A stretch of DNA of 64,000 nt, taken from positions 9,363,530 through 9,427,529 of the forward strand of contig CM119270.1 in the NCBI GenBank assembly GCA_051294375.1. Reading direction: 5' to 3'. How positions within the stretch are numbered: position 1 is the first letter of the stretch; every line of letters begins with the position of its first letter. The notes below the pieces were generated by a model. That model was not told the DNA's origin. It ran no database searches and saw only the letters and a program-made list of their open reading frames with translations. The position numbers were made by a program, and so were the translations under genes. The stretch is from Paraspadella gotoi. Lineage: Eukaryota > Chaetognatha. This document shows positions 1 to 33,994 of the stretch, one piece after another.

Positions 1-1080
1 CGCTACATTATGAACCCGCTTCGCGCTTAGTTCGAGAGAACGTCGTTCGCCTCTTATCTTCGAAGTGTAGTTGCGTTTTTAGCGAAAAGTCAAAAGTTTA
101 CTTTTTGTTATTTTAAATCAATAAACCCCTCATCGATTGTAGCGTAAGAACCTTTCCTGCGTTTTTCTTGAATATCATGTACAGTTTAGTTCGTGTATGA
201 CGAGATTTTGGGAGATATAAAATTTTTTAGGCGTTACACGGATTTTAGTAATAAACTACGAATTACGGGGTTGTTTTAACATTTTTTTCTCGTTAAAATC
301 GAACAATACTGTGAGTTGATGAAGTCTCTGTGGGCTCGTATGCGTTTTAATAGCGATAAAAAAAATGCGCCTGCTTTTATTATTATTTTGTCTTTTCTTT
401 TTTCTATAAGCTTCACAGTAAAATGTGTAAAGCGGTGAAATATATAAACTAAGGGCGTTACTAGCGTGTTCAAGATAATATATCTACGACGTAACATTTT
501 GTTTTGGACATCTAAAAATGTTTCCTGCTCTTTTTTGGCAATGTATAGATATAATACGTTGTTGAGATACACATGAGAGCGATCTAAAATGGAAATGCTA
601 AAATGATGATCGGCGAGTTCTTTTTCTTTTCTTTTCTTTCGTTTTTTGTTATTAATGCGTATTAATGCAATCAAGGAAATCCGTTGTAAGGAAATATTTG
701 ATGTAACGATTTGCACGTTTTTCGTGATAAATTTATTTTTTGTCCTGTCGATGGGATGATATTTTTATTTAAGAGTTACAATGAAAATCGGATATTAACC
801 CGATGATGTCTAAAAAAAAAATAAGAGCATCAGAACTAAGCTTTGAAGTGACACACGATTTTATAGACGTACAATCTGGTCAGCAACTTGTTATTTGTTA
901 TTTTTATTTTTATTTATTTCCCCTAAAACCTGTAAAATGTACGACAAACGTTGAACTAGACGAGATCGTACGCTTTTACACAAATGATGAAAATATTTCG
1001 TTTCTTTTTTTTTTTTTTTTTGCCTTAATCATTTTTTAATAAAGCTTGAACATGATTATAAATGCAATATAGAGAGAGAA
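1..1080. other. AT-rich stretch without a supported gene
   Basis: Open frames here are short, rich in Lys, Phe, Ile or Asn, and show no family signature. I see no convincing splice-flanked exon. A T-run lies at 1003-1020. Confidence 0.5.
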
Positions 1081-1209
1081 ATGACATTGACAATAACGCT
1101 TCAAGTCACGAAAGAAGGCGGGGGAGATGTGGACTCCTCCCGCCATGAGAGCCTCAACGATATGTCAGCCTCCCTAGCCGACAGCGGAAAAGGGCGGATT
1201 AACCTTTAA
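1081..1209 (+). CDS. Candidate short coding tail (unidentified)
   Basis: An ATG-to-TAA frame of 42 codons stands out because its base composition is far more GC-rich than the AT-rich surroundings. The predicted peptide is soluble and mixed in composition (it contains DVDSSRHESLNDMSASLADS). A canonical AATAAA lies about 100 nt past the stop, at 1311-1316. This would suit the last coding exon of a plus-strand gene whose body lies left of the window, or an independent small ORF. No clear acceptor with a pyrimidine tract precedes it, and I recognise no family. Chance is a real alternative. Confidence 0.25.
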   Translation: MTLTITLQVTKEGGGDVDSSRHESLNDMSASLADSGKGRINL

Positions 1210-3277
1210 TTAATCATCGATTAACGTATTAATTAATCACTGATTAATCATCGATCAATCATTGATTGGCTTTAGACATGGCATCCAAACTCAGGATACA
1301 TGTTTTAAAAAATAAACATTCCTTTATTTTCTAATAAAAAAAACTAAAAGCATGATGAAAAAAAATTATTATGACAAAACTAATATACCGATATAAATAA
1401 AAAAAGTTAAAGTGAATATAGATTTATTTATTTCAATATTCGTTCATTTAATTTGACTAACTGCAGCTCTTAACCTTCGAGAATTCACTCCGATTTTTAA
1501 TTTGCCAAACAAAAAAAAATTCTCACTTTCTATTTTGTATTTAGGACTATACTTGTTTTAAAGAAATTTAAAATTCGCTTATATTTCATGTTTTCCTGAA
1601 CTTGTGGTTCGCCATGACGTAAATATATCCTTTAAATCTATACGGGCGGTGTTTTTTTTTTAGTAGCGCTAATATTTTTTCAGCACAAATAGAGTATATT
1701 TCGCTCATGTTTTCATATGGAAGATGGAAGTTGGAATTATCACGGCTTTTAGTTGTTGGCGACGGAAAAATAGTTTGTGTGCGTGTTGCCTTTTTTTTTG
1801 GAGATTAATGTTACCGGCTCTTAAATAAAAATTTTTTCGTATAAACTGTAAGAATGAGTCGTTTTTTTTTTTACAAAAAATAAATTAAGAACCGTCAACT
1901 AATGAACGTCAACAGTCAATCGTCATTCGAAGTAAAAACGATTCTCTGTTCAGTGTTTCGTCTCTTGCAGTATTCATCGATCACAATTTAGCCATCGGCG
2001 CTGTTTGTAATGTTTAAAAAAAAAATCCATCGACAAAGCGATTTATGTAGTCTAAAGATTTGTACTAATATAAATTTTTCTGTAATATTTTCTTTAAAAA
2101 TTTGTTCGCTTTGCGATATTCGGTGATGACGACCATCAACAGTCAAGAACGAAAATCTAAAAACTAATTTTTTTTCTTTCAGTCTTGTTTCCCTTTTCCA
2201 AAGTTGAGAATATAAGAAATAAGCATTGTTCATCATTTTGACTATCAGATCTTCGATATAAACACAGAGTGCAATAACAAAATTTTTTCTCATAATTAAC
2301 TCTACCTATTTATTTATTTAAAAGTTATATTGGTTTGTTTTATAGCTTTTGATGCATATAATTTTTGATTAACCGTGACGACAGTTTTATGGATGGCAAT
2401 TTGCTTTGATCATTTTGAAACAATGTAATAAGTAGCGTCATAGATGGCATTCAAAGCGGACAAATTTAGCTCATTTACTTTTTTGCTTTATATCACAATA
2501 GCATGGTAATTATATATTTTTTTGTTTTTTTGTGGATGGTTTTATGGACATGAGTTAGTTTTATACCGTCCATTAGATTTAATAAATTTTATTGTCAACT
2601 TGATCACATCACTCTTGTTCCTTGTATTTTTGTGTGAAGCTCCTTCTTTGTGTGGTTTTTTAGGAGCTTTCATCGGTAATTACCTTCTAAAGTAAATCCA
2701 ATAGGGAATTGTTTAATTCTATAAAACTGTTCACAGTTTTATCATACGTTACAAGCATCAAAAGTTTATACTGATCAGTGCATCGATTAAACGAATAATA
2801 TAAACATTTTTTAAACGTTTTTTATTAGTAAGGTCACTTGAGTAATCGGGGTGTAAGCAACGGCTACATTGAATATTTTTAGGGAGCGATGGAAATATTC
2901 TTTTTTTCATAAATGATACAATAAATGGGGAATTTCTTATCCTTTTTTAAATAGTACATCTTAATTTTTATAATACTATTAGTAAGGGGGAAGTAAGATT
3001 AGGATTTATTTTTAGTTATTTTCAAAGTAATTTTAAGAACTCACCGCAGACCCCGAGTCAAAATGATAAACAAGTAGAATCCGGAAAAATTGCGGAAAAA
3101 GATTAACAACGCAAGAATGTAGAGAGAGAGATAAAATAGAAATGAGAGAGACTAGCACGCGAGCAATGAATGAGCTCGTTTTAACAACAAGATGAAGCAG
3201 TCTGATGATGTTGTTTGCGGGGAGATGGGGGAGAAAGAGACAGCAGAGGGTTGCGGAGAAAGCCGTCCGATAGAATC
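1210..3277. other. AT-rich stretch, no gene seen
   Basis: Only short low-complexity frames are present. Part of this may be 3' UTR for the alternative innexin tail exon: TTTATT at 3005-3010 reads AATAAA on the minus strand, about 270 nt past that exon's stop. Confidence 0.45.
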
Positions 3278-3420
3278 TCAGACGACGTCCCCGCCACCGT
3301 TCTGATAACCTCTGGGCATACCCCCAGGGGGAGGTGGATGACCGTGGGCCGACTCGAGGTCCCGCATGTCCTCTTTGGAGAACGCGGGTGCGCTGGCGTC
3401 CAACCGCTGGTTTAATTTAC
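3278..3420 (-). CDS. Alternative innexin 3' coding exon (tail B)
   Basis: On the minus strand a strong acceptor (a long C/T-rich tract ending in CCACAG) precedes an open frame that ends in TGA at 3278-3280. The encoded tail contains a short acidic/basic helix-like part and the proline-rich run HPPPPGGMPRG, and ends in GGGDVV. The exon opens in phase 1 (GT completes a codon). No normal innexin donor near the 3' end has that phase, but an internal donor in the main last exon at 6976/6975 does: G plus GT gives Gly441. Joining them gives an isoform of 487 aa that replaces tail A (ending NDDMVDL) with a tail of similar style. The composition, the acceptor and the phase match support this. No transcript evidence is available, and the exon could instead belong to another gene. 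Confidence 0.5.
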
Positions 3421-3554
3421 CTGTGGCGGAGAAAAATGGGGGTAGATGGAGGGAGGGGGGAAGAAGAGTAAATGAGCAGCTACGTAAAAGTGAATTTTTG
3501 TCTGGAAAGTGGCGAGTTAAAATCAAAATTTGGAGCAAAAGGAAATTAAAGAAT

Positions 3555-4425
3555 TGTCGTCCGGATTAGAAAAGAGAGGGAGAATTAAAGGCAGAAAAAG
3601 TAAGAATTAAAAGAATTGCGGGCAGAAGGATAAATGAATTAAAAAATTGTGGACAGAAAAAATAAAGAATTGAAGAATGTGGGCTGAAAGAAGAAAGAAT
3701 TAAAAAAATTGGGGCAGAAAGAAGAAAGAAATAAAGAATTGTGGGCAGAAGGAAGAAAGAATTAAAGAATTGTGGCAGAAGGATGAAAAAATTAAAGAAT
3801 TGTGACCAGAAGGAAGAAAGAATTAAAGAATTGTGGGCAAAAAGAAGATAGAATTAAAGAATTGTGGACAGAAAAAAAAAAGAATTGAAGAATGTGGGTT
3901 GAAAGAAGAAAGAATTAAAAAAATTTTGGGCAGAAAGAAGAAAGAAATAAAGAATTGTGGACAGAAGGAAGAAAGAATTAAAGAATTGTGGGCAGAAAAA
4001 AGAAATAATTAAAAAATTGATGGCAAAAGGATGAAAGAATGAAAGAATTGTGACCAGAAAGAAATAACAATCAAAGAATAGTGGGTAGAAAGAAGATAGA
4101 ATTAAAGAATTATGGACAGAAGGAAGAAAGAATTAAAGAATTGTAGACAGAAAAAAGAAAGAATTAGAGAATTGTAGACAGAAAGAAAAAAGAATTAAAA
4201 GAATTGTGGACAGAAAAAATAAAGAATTAAAGAATGGTGGGCAAAAGGAGGAAAACATTAAAGAATTGTGGATAGAAAAAAGAAAGAATTAAAGAATTTT
4301 GGGCAAAAGGAAGAAAGAATTAAAGAATTGTGGACAGAAAAAAAGATAGAATTAAAGAAAAGTGGGTATAATGAAAAAAGAATTAAAAGAATTGTGGGCA
4401 GAAGGAATAAAGGGAGAATTGTGCA
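3555..4425. repeat. Minisatellite, ~30-bp AG-rich unit
   Basis: More than twenty imperfect copies of a unit built on GAATTAAAGAATTGTGG followed by CAGAAGGAAGAAA run head to tail. Copies vary by A/G substitutions and short indels. If tail B is used, the array lies inside the last innexin intron. Confidence 0.9.
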
Positions 4426-6811
4426 GGAGGGACGTGAATTGAGATGAGCAGAGAATAAAGAACGCGCAGTCGGAAACTTAACGACGCGTGAGACAGAAAT
4501 AGAAGTCACGACAAACTTGTGATTCGCAAAAAACGACTTTGAATGGACCGAATTTTTACAGAAAGTTACAGTATTATAATAGGATTGATAAGAACAATAA
4601 GAAATAATTATTCCACCAGGAGTAACTAATATAAAAAACTTAATGAAACAATTTTTAGGTTCATTATTTGATGATTACAGAAGTTTGAATCGTTATTTGG
4701 TCCATTCATAGCCCACCCTTCATTTTCTACAGGTCGTTGACTCGATGTGAACGTCTTAGTGTAATTTGCATGTAGATAACAAAAAAAAGTGTTCAACCTT
4801 GGCTCGCCTCGATTCAGCGGCCTGCTCCCGAAAGACCCGTGGAAAGTGAAAATTTGCATTTCTCCCAGGTTTAGTCAAGAGAACTTTCAAGAAACATGAG
4901 AATCTACATTTTTAGATAGATTTTTTCAGCTTCCTTTTCCAGAAATTGTGACTTAGGAGACAGATATATGACAAAATATGTAAAGGAATTTACTCGTAGG
5001 TCTCATCTGGAAAAGCAAACCCATGCCGAAAGGACAGAATGTTCAGATGGGCGAAAAAACTTTTAAAAATGTTTTTTTACCCCTCTTGAAATTTTTCAGC
5101 CAAAATAGATGCTTTAAATTAAACAGAATACGCGTAAAAATGTTTTTAAATGTTACGAATTTATATATATAATATCCATTTTTTATATATTGTCCTTTGC
5201 TTAACGTTTATATTATAACGATTTATATTTTAAAGGCCTTTCAAAATGCCTATTGCTGAAGAACTGTCAAAAAAAGTAGAAAAGCGAGTGATGAATTTTA
5301 AAGTAACGTGAAATGTCATTTAAGAAATATAGTGAAAAGTCGATTCTGTGTGAGGGTGGATTTTTGATTAGTAAAGTAAAAAGGCAAATGAAATTAGTGG
5401 CGTAAAACAAACATGAAAGCGTAACGTATAGGTGCTTATAACATGCTAAATATTTACCTCCATTATCCATGATCCACAAAATATTGTATAAACAAGATTC
5501 CCTCTCTCTCTCTTTCTCTCTCTCTCTCCCTCCTTCTTATTTTCTTACTTCACTCTTTTATCCTTCGTTTGTATTCTTGCTAGAGAATATTTGAAGACTA
5601 ACATGCAATGCCTTCTCAATTACACGTTGTTAGTTGTTTCATTCTTATTTCATAATAAACACTTTACAAATGTGATAGGATGCAAATACTAATCAATTTC
5701 AAAGCGTTACAAAATTACATGCGGGTTTTTTTTCTACAATGTGAAACATGAATCGGTCAAAACAGAAATTGATTTTTAATGCAATCTCTATTAAGTTTTC
5801 TCGAAGTACGACTTTAAATATTCAATATCTTATTCTTTTTCGGTATCGATAATTTTTTTTTTTAAATTGTCGGCATTGGATTTTCCTTCATCAATGTGAT
5901 CATCACTGCTATCACCGACTACAATTTACAAGGATGACCCAGGTTTTCCAGACAGCGGCCTCTGTGTGGAACGGAAAATGCAAACGTAAACAAAAAAAGG
6001 GCTGAATACTACAAATAAAAAAGGAGGCAAAACAGATGTCTTTTTTTTCTTGTAAAAAATTAAAATAATTCTTTTTTTATGTAACAATGTCGGGCGACCA
6101 ATCAAGTAAACCTGGCGTTAGAAGTCGGTTTTTATGTTAAAAAATTAACAAGTCTCCAAGTTTTGACCGGAACGTTTTTAAATGTTAAATTCAAACTTCA
6201 AAAATTAAAAAAAATTAAAAACAATTTTTTAACTTAAACAATATAACAATCTAATTAGGGGTATGAGGAAGAATTTGGTATCCAAAAAGGAAGCGGGCAC
6301 AAAAAATAATTTCATGCGGGTTTCTTTTTTATCTCCTGGAAGGTTTTCAAAAAAAGAAAGAATAAATAAAACTTGGGAAGTGCTAAAAAGAACAAATATC
6401 AAATAATAAAAATACAAAACATGCGTATTCGCGGAAGCTCGCGAAATAAAAGATTGTAAATATTTGACAAATTTATTTGAATTCGGGTTTTTCCTCTTTT
6501 TTTTTTGTCTCGAGATTCGAAATGAAACGGATTATGTGTCCGTTTCAACCACCAATAAGAAAATAATTAAAAAAAAAACAAACAAACAAAAATACGATAT
6601 ATGGAAGATAATTATAACAAAATAAAATTATCGGTAAAGAGAATCGGCATTCGGGTGTTATAATTTCCCTCTTTCACAAAAATCGACTATTTTCAACATT
6701 TTGAACTCAATACAATTAATTTATAAGAAATGTTTTTGAAAAGTAAAAAAAACGGAACCCGTTCTCAAAATTACAGAGATTTTGTAGAAAATGTTATAAT
6801 AAAAACTCGTT
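4426..6811. other. AT-rich stretch, probable innexin 3' UTR/flank
   Basis: No coding exon is supported. TTTATT at 6472-6477 gives AATAAA on the minus strand about 335 nt after the tail A stop and is a candidate poly(A) signal. A short CT-rich tract lies at 5500-5533. Confidence 0.4.
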
Positions 6812-28089
<21,278 letters not shown>

Positions 28090-28429
28090 TTTCTAGATTT
28101 ATAAAGTAAATATAAAGTTTTTGGTTGTTGTTTTTTTTTTTTGTTTTTTTTTATTCGAAGGGAAGTTTAGGATATTTAGATAAGAAGGAAGTTTTGTTTG
28201 GTTATCGTTGTTTCGAGTTTGGGTTTGTTTTGGGGATTGTTTTTTGTTTTTGCTGCGAGAGTTGGGTGATTCAGGTGTTGGTGTTTTATTTTATAAAGAA
28301 TTTCAAAAAAAAATTATTCTTCAAGTCGATCAACTTTGTCGCGTCAAGTGAAGAAAATAAAATTGTTGACAAAGTTTAGTCCGATTCGAAGAAAGGATTT
28401 TTTTTAATTTATAATTTAAAAAAAAAAGC

Positions 28430-28870
28430 GATGCCTCCTTTGATGGTATAAATTTCGTCTTCGATGTCGCTGAAGACGATGGTGCAGAATTCCAATACGC
28501 TGCAGCGCAATTTTTGGGTTTTGAATGTTTTATTGTTTTTTAATGTTTACGCGGCGCAAACGACGGGAGATGTAAACCGAAAAGTTCGCGCGGCGTAAAG
28601 ATGACAAAATGTAAATGTTTCAAAATCGAAGTCCCCCGCACCGCGACGCAATCGGAGACGTTGTGTGTCGTGTGTGTGCAAGTACACGCGGACGATGGAA
28701 AGTCGATGTACATGCAGTAATTCGCGCGGAAAAGATGATGAAAGATGACGATGACGACGACGACGACGACGTTTCCGGAGATGGAATCCACAAGGGTCGC
28801 GAGGTCGTTAGTTTTGTGCGAAAAGGCGAAGGCGATTCCCAAATTAAAAGATCACAATGGGTGTGAAAAA
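28430..28870 (-). promoter_or_regulatory. Likely innexin 5' region (GC-rich patch)
   Basis: A patch with clearly higher CpG content than its flanks lies 350-780 bp upstream of exon 1b. It contains a GAC run (28748-28771) and several GCGCG/CGCGG words. Frames on both strands are open but low in complexity. Its place just ahead of both first exons suits a promoter or 5' UTR exon. There is no direct promoter motif evidence. Confidence 0.35.
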
Positions 28871-29742
28871 GTGTGAAGGAGGAAGGAGAGCGATTTTTTT
28901 AGAGATGTTACAATGATTTTTTAAAATTTTTTTGATAACGAAAAAAATATTAAAAAAGATAAACTATATATATAGTAAGTAAGTATATAAGGATGTTTTG
29001 TTGTTGATTTTTTAAGGTTTTTTTTTATAAATCGCTTTTCTCTCGTTACTTTTTTTTGGTTTTGATGTTTTGTATTTTTGAAGTTATGATGCCAGTCTGA
29101 CTTTGTATTCAATTAAGGACAGATAGCAATCAAAAGGTGCAGTTATTCTAACAACTAAGACATTTAGAAGATTTGGTTAAAACGATGAAGGAGAAAGAAG
29201 ATTAGAAGGAGAGAGTTGTGAGAGTGGTGAGGGGGGGTGGGGGTGGTAGTTCTCTTTTGAGAATGAAGGGGAAGTCGTTGTCGATTTAATTGGTCGAGTC
29301 GATGCCGACGAACGGAGCCGAGAGACGGAGAGAAAGAGAGAGACAGAGACAGTTAGAAAGAAAAGAAAAGAAGAATTAATAGAGAAGCGATGAGAGAGAG
29401 AAGGGTATTAATTGTTCCTTTGGGAAGTTTTTTTCTCCCAAAAACAAAAACAAAAAACACAATTTTGAGCTGAATTCCGTATTAAATTCTCGGATCGCGC
29501 GAAGGCGAGGAAAAAAAATCCACTTTTTTTTCCTTCGCCTCGATGTTCGCGCGATAACGACGTTATTTTTTTTTTAATTGGTTGTTCGTTTGTTTGTTTA
29601 GGGTTTTTTAGTTTTTATGTTAAGATGGAGTTGGACTCACTTCCCGTCGCGAGCGATGAGAGGGGAAGTGAAGGGAAGATGTGTTAACTATACCGCGAGG
29701 GGGGGAGAGGGATCGGGTGGGCGCAGGGGGAAAGAGAAGGGA

Positions 29743-29745
<3 letters not shown>

Positions 29746-29815
<70 letters not shown>
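29746..29815. repeat. (GA)n microsatellite, ~70 bp
   Basis: GA tract in a purine-rich neighbourhood (29330-29830) that also has GAGACAGAGAC-like runs. Confidence 0.95.
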
Positions 29816-29821
<6 letters not shown>

Positions 29822-30484
29822 AGAAAGAGGGAAAAAACGATAAATATTGACGAAGATGGCAGATATCTCGGGGAAAAAGTTGGTTTTAACTGTATCTACT
29901 ACGGGGAATCCGAGAAAAAGGAAATTATTGCTTTAATTTTTTTAATTAAACAATTACTAATAAAAAATACTAACACTATAAATCGGAGATGTAGTAAAAA
30001 TGGGGAACCAAAGGAAGGAGACACAAAATAAACCGCAAATCTGCCACCTTACCTTGCAATTGTTAGTGCTGAGTAAGTACAACTACATTGATGAAAGAGT
30101 GCTGTTTGGTTTTGTTTTTGTTATTTTTTTTGTTTGTTTTTTTTTTTTGCGTGCCCCCTTGATGTTGCCACTGTCCTCACTTAAATTGTGCCTCGGTTAG
30201 CGAAAAACCTGGAGAATCGAAAAGTAAAAAAAAAATTGTCGTTTGGAAAAAATATTGTTAAAATTTGGCAAACGCTTGTGTCTTATCCTCTTCAATTTGG
30301 AATTATAAATCTTTTAAATGGCTCAAGAAAAATCTTTTTAACAATCTTCTTTCTCTCTCAACCATGAAATCCAAAGATCCAATAAAATGTTTTGCTACGT
30401 TTATCCGAAATGGACTCTCTTTTCCAAGAGTGCCCCATTTCTGTTCGTTTATCCCCAAATTGAATTTTAACCTCAATATTTGAC

Positions 30485-30690
30485 CTAAATATGTGCTGAA
30501 ACTTATAAACCAATCCCTAATCTTAACCCTAATCCCTTTTCCTAACCTAAAACTAAACCTTAACTCCAAATCTTTATCTTAAATCTTTAACCCTAACCTA
30601 AAACCCTAACCAAAATCTCTAACCCTAATTACAAACAAAGTCCCTATCGTTATCCCAGACCCTTACCTTTAACCTAATCTTTAACTCAGA
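30485..30690. repeat. Degenerate CCCTAA-like tract
   Basis: Many interspersed CTAACCCTAA, CCTAACC and TTAACCC words, irregularly spaced. Looks like decayed telomere-type repeat on the C-rich strand. A G-strand counterpart lies at 48310-48530. Confidence 0.5.
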
Positions 30691-31111
30691 AAATTAAATT
30701 AATTCCAAATTTGAAATAAAATGGGTCATTCTGGGAATTGTTGATCATTTTTGGGTCCGTATTTTTCCCCAGATTTCTCATATGGATCTTGTGCGAAGAT
30801 GTAATCTATCAAAAGAGGATTTTTTTGTGTTGTGTGGCGGAAAATTTGTAATGAATGAAACTAAAAAAAGAGTTGAAAAAGAGAGGAAAGAAAAGAAAGA
30901 AACAAGAGTGAGTCCTAATTTCGTCCACAAATGAATGAAACTAAAAGGAGAGTGAAAAAGAGAGGAAAGAAAAGAGAGAAAAAAGAGAGGAAAGAAAAGA
31001 GAGAAAATAGAGTGAGTCCTAACCTCGTTTCCTTCGTCAGATGATAACCTTGAGAAACAGGGAACTCACTACAGCGATGACCCTTAGGGGTGAGAAGCTA
31101 ATGGTGACACT

Positions 31112-31113
31112 CA

Positions 31114-31162
<49 letters not shown>
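31112..31162. repeat. (GA)n microsatellite
   Basis: Interrupted once by ACAGA. Confidence 0.93.
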
Positions 31163-31557
31163 ATATAGTATGATTATATGTATAATCTTCTTAAAAATAT
31201 GTATATAAAAGAGAGAAAAAAGATAAAATGACAAAAAAAGGAAAGGAAAAAAGGAACTAAAAGGAAAAAACAGAGTAGGTCGAACAAGAGCTAGGAAGAA
31301 GAGGATTGCTTGCAATTCTTGTAATTCTTGCACATTCAGCAACGCCTCAACGGGTCTGGTGACGTCGACTTCGAATGTGAATCGATGAATCAAGATCCCC
31401 CACAATCGAGCAGAGGGAAGGCAACGTTGTTGTTGTCGTTAAATCTGTCGTTGTAGTCCTCGTCTTTCGTATCGACCTCGATGACTAATCCAGACTTTCT
31501 TCATAGAAAAAGACAATGCGCCAGGAAAATCTGACCATTGAAAGCCTCCAAACTCAA

Positions 31558-31740
31558 TCATCCTTTAGCCACATATTCAAGAACCTCGAAGTGATCCTGC
31601 GCCTTCCGACAAATTTTCAGCCTTCCAGCGGTTCCATCCGGCGTGCCCAACAAAAGAGGAAGATGAGCTTGTATTGACAAGGCTCTCGTCTCAGCCTGAC
31701 CCTTCAGTGCGGTGCTTTTTTCCCGTCCCTTAGACTCTGC
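31558..31740 (-). CDS. Candidate coding fragment (unidentified)
   Basis: A minus-strand frame open through this stretch, ending in TGA at 31560-31558, has normal amino-acid composition (LSIQAHLPLLLGTPDGTAGR, then KICRKAQDHFEVLEYVAKG), unlike the repeat-derived frames nearby. I recognise no family. A minus-strand continuation around 31270-31500 is also protein-like but in shifted frames, which suggests a decayed gene or several short exons. Confidence 0.3.
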   Translation of the reverse strand, partial: AESKGREKSTALKGQAETRALSIQAHLPLLLGTPDGTAGRLKICRKAQDHFEVLEYVAKG

Positions 31741-31849
31741 TTACATTCCTTGGCCTCTTGCTTTGCCTTCTTATCTTACCAGCTCGCCCTGCTCTGTTAC
31801 TACTTTGCTTCACAGTTACCACTTTTTTCTACCTACCTCACCGTCCTCG

Positions 31850-32560
31850 CTCTCTCGCCCTCTTACCACCCCGCCATTTACTCTCGCCCTCTCGCCTAGC
31901 CCTCTTCTCACAAGCCTCTTTACCTTTTCTCCCGCCATTTACTCTCACCGTCTCGCTTGGCTCTCTCTCACGACCTCTAACACCCCCGCCATTTACTCTC
32001 GCCTCTCGCCTAGCCTCTTCCCACGACCTTTACCACCCCGCCATTTACTCTCGCCCTCTCGCCTAGCCCTCTTCTTACGACCTATTACCACCCCGCCATT
32101 TGCTCTCGCCCTCTCGCCTAGCTCTCTTCTCACGACCATCTACCACCCTGCCATTTACTCTCGCCCTCTTGCCTAGCCCTCTTCTCACAATCTCTTACCA
32201 CCCCGCCATATACTCTCGCCCTCTCGCCTAGCCCTCTTCTCACAACCTCTTACCACCTCGCTGTTTATTCTCGCCCTCTTGCCTCACCCTCTTTTCACGA
32301 CCTCTTACCACCCACCATTTACTCTTGCCCTCTCGCCGAGCTCTCTTCTTATGATCTCTACCACCCCGCCATTTACTCTCGCCCTCTCGCCTAGCCCTCT
32401 TCTCCGACCTCTTACCAACCCGCCATTAACTCTCGCCCTTTTGCCGAGCCCTCTTCTCACGACCTCTTACCACCTCGCCCTTTACTCTCGCCCTCTTGCC
32501 TAGCCCTCTTCTCACGACCTCTACCACCCCGCCATTTACTCTCGCCCTCTCGCTGCGCCC
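31850..32560. repeat. 55-bp minisatellite, ~13 copies
   Basis: Head-to-tail copies of a unit containing CCACCCCGCCATTTACTCTC then GCCCTCTCGCCTAGCCCTCTTCTCACGACCTCTTA in two pieces. Copies are 85-95% alike by eye. As 55 is not a multiple of three, the frame cycles, so the open frames across it are not genes. Confidence 0.95.
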
Positions 32561-32647
32561 CGTCGGTGAATGACTTCGCAACGACCGAATTCCGAAGGCT
32601 ATTAAGACCCAAGAGTCAGCCTCAAAGACTATCAACGAAGAGGGAGA

Positions 32648-32650
32648 GCC

Positions 32651-32684
<34 letters not shown>

Positions 32685-32691
32685 CAAGAGA

Positions 32692-32726
<35 letters not shown>

Positions 32727-32727
32727 T
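32648..32727. repeat. Interrupted (GA)n tract
   Basis: GA runs broken by AAAG, GCAAG and ACAG, 160 bp from an opposite-strand CT tract at 32885. Confidence 0.93.
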
Positions 32728-32883
32728 GTTACTCAAGAATAAGTAAAGAGAGGAAAAAGTAAAACCAGCCAATACCCAACGCATTAATCAGGGGAGAACT
32801 GCAATGATTCAAAGGAAAAAGAGAACTGGAGACTGACAGTGGCAAAGGGATAGAAAGAAAGAGAGACTTTCGGCGGACCAAAA

Positions 32884-32884
<1 letters not shown>

Positions 32885-32971
<87 letters not shown>
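32885..32971. repeat. (CT)n microsatellite, ~87 bp
   Basis: Together with 32648-32727 (GA) it forms an inverted GA/CT pair that could pair into a hairpin. Confidence 0.95.
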
Positions 32972-32975
<4 letters not shown>

Positions 32976-33956
32976 CCCACTTTCTCTCTCTTTATCATTC
33001 CTCTCCTTTTTTTCCTTCATCACAATGGCTCGATCGGTCCAGCGCCTTGATTGCCTCTGAATTGCGACGCAAGAGTCATCAACGGGAGGCAACAAAACGT
33101 TGGGACGATTCCCCGCCGATTGGCTTCGAAGCGCGACCGAGGAAGCGAGAGCGAGGAAGCGGAAGGAGAACCGCGGAAGCGGAACAAGAACGGAATCAGA
33201 GCAGCAGGAGCGGAAATTGAACAGCAGAAACGGAAGCGAGATATAGAGGGAGCGGAATTTTGAGGACTGGGGCGGCGCCGGAAAGCTAGTGCAGAATTAA
33301 ACGGGGAAAAGTTATGCTTAATAAGAAAGAGTTGAAGCTCATAGATGCAGAGTTGCAGACTAAGATGCAGACTAAGATGCAGGCTAAAATCTCTTACTTA
33401 TCAATCTGAAAATAAATTTAAAACAGTACAAAAGTGAAACCCTGAGTCATGGAACTGATTGGAACTCTCTTGCACATGACTAAGAGAAATGTACAATTAA
33501 AGCTTTGTTTCGATATTTGGAGGAAGTTAAAGGCATCAGTAAGAATCAAATCGCTTCCTCTTGTTTTCTTGGCTTCGTTTTTGTGCTCTCTTCACGTTTT
33601 TGGCACTGTGAGGCGGCGGCAACCAGGAGGTCACGTTCGCGAACAATCACGTGATCAAAGGCGAACACATTTGAAATGAGTAAAATACTGTGAGACAGAC
33701 GAAGATTGTGAAATGAGGAGTAAGATAAGAAGAGACACAGACAAAGAGAAAGAGACAGAGAACAGAAGCGTGGGAACGAAAAAAAAAATGCGACGAGATA
33801 GAGACAGAGGACAGACATAGAAACATAAAAAAGAAATAGAAATAGAAAAATGAAATCGAAGTAGAAAAACGAAATAAAAATAGAAAAAACGAAATAGAAA
33901 CATAAATATGAAATAGAAATAGAAAAACGAAAAACGAAAGTGGAGACAGAAAAAGT

Positions 33957-33993
<37 letters not shown>
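33957..33993. repeat. (GAC)12 trinucleotide tract
   Basis: Pure GAC run. A purine-rich run (33700-33950) of AGAAATAGAAA-like words lies to the left. Confidence 0.95.

Positions 33994-33994
<1 letters not shown>

Noticed and set aside
31712-32635. Pro/Ser/Leu-rich frames of up to 154 aa
   Set aside because: Produced by the 55-bp minisatellite, with the same phrases recurring in shifting frames.
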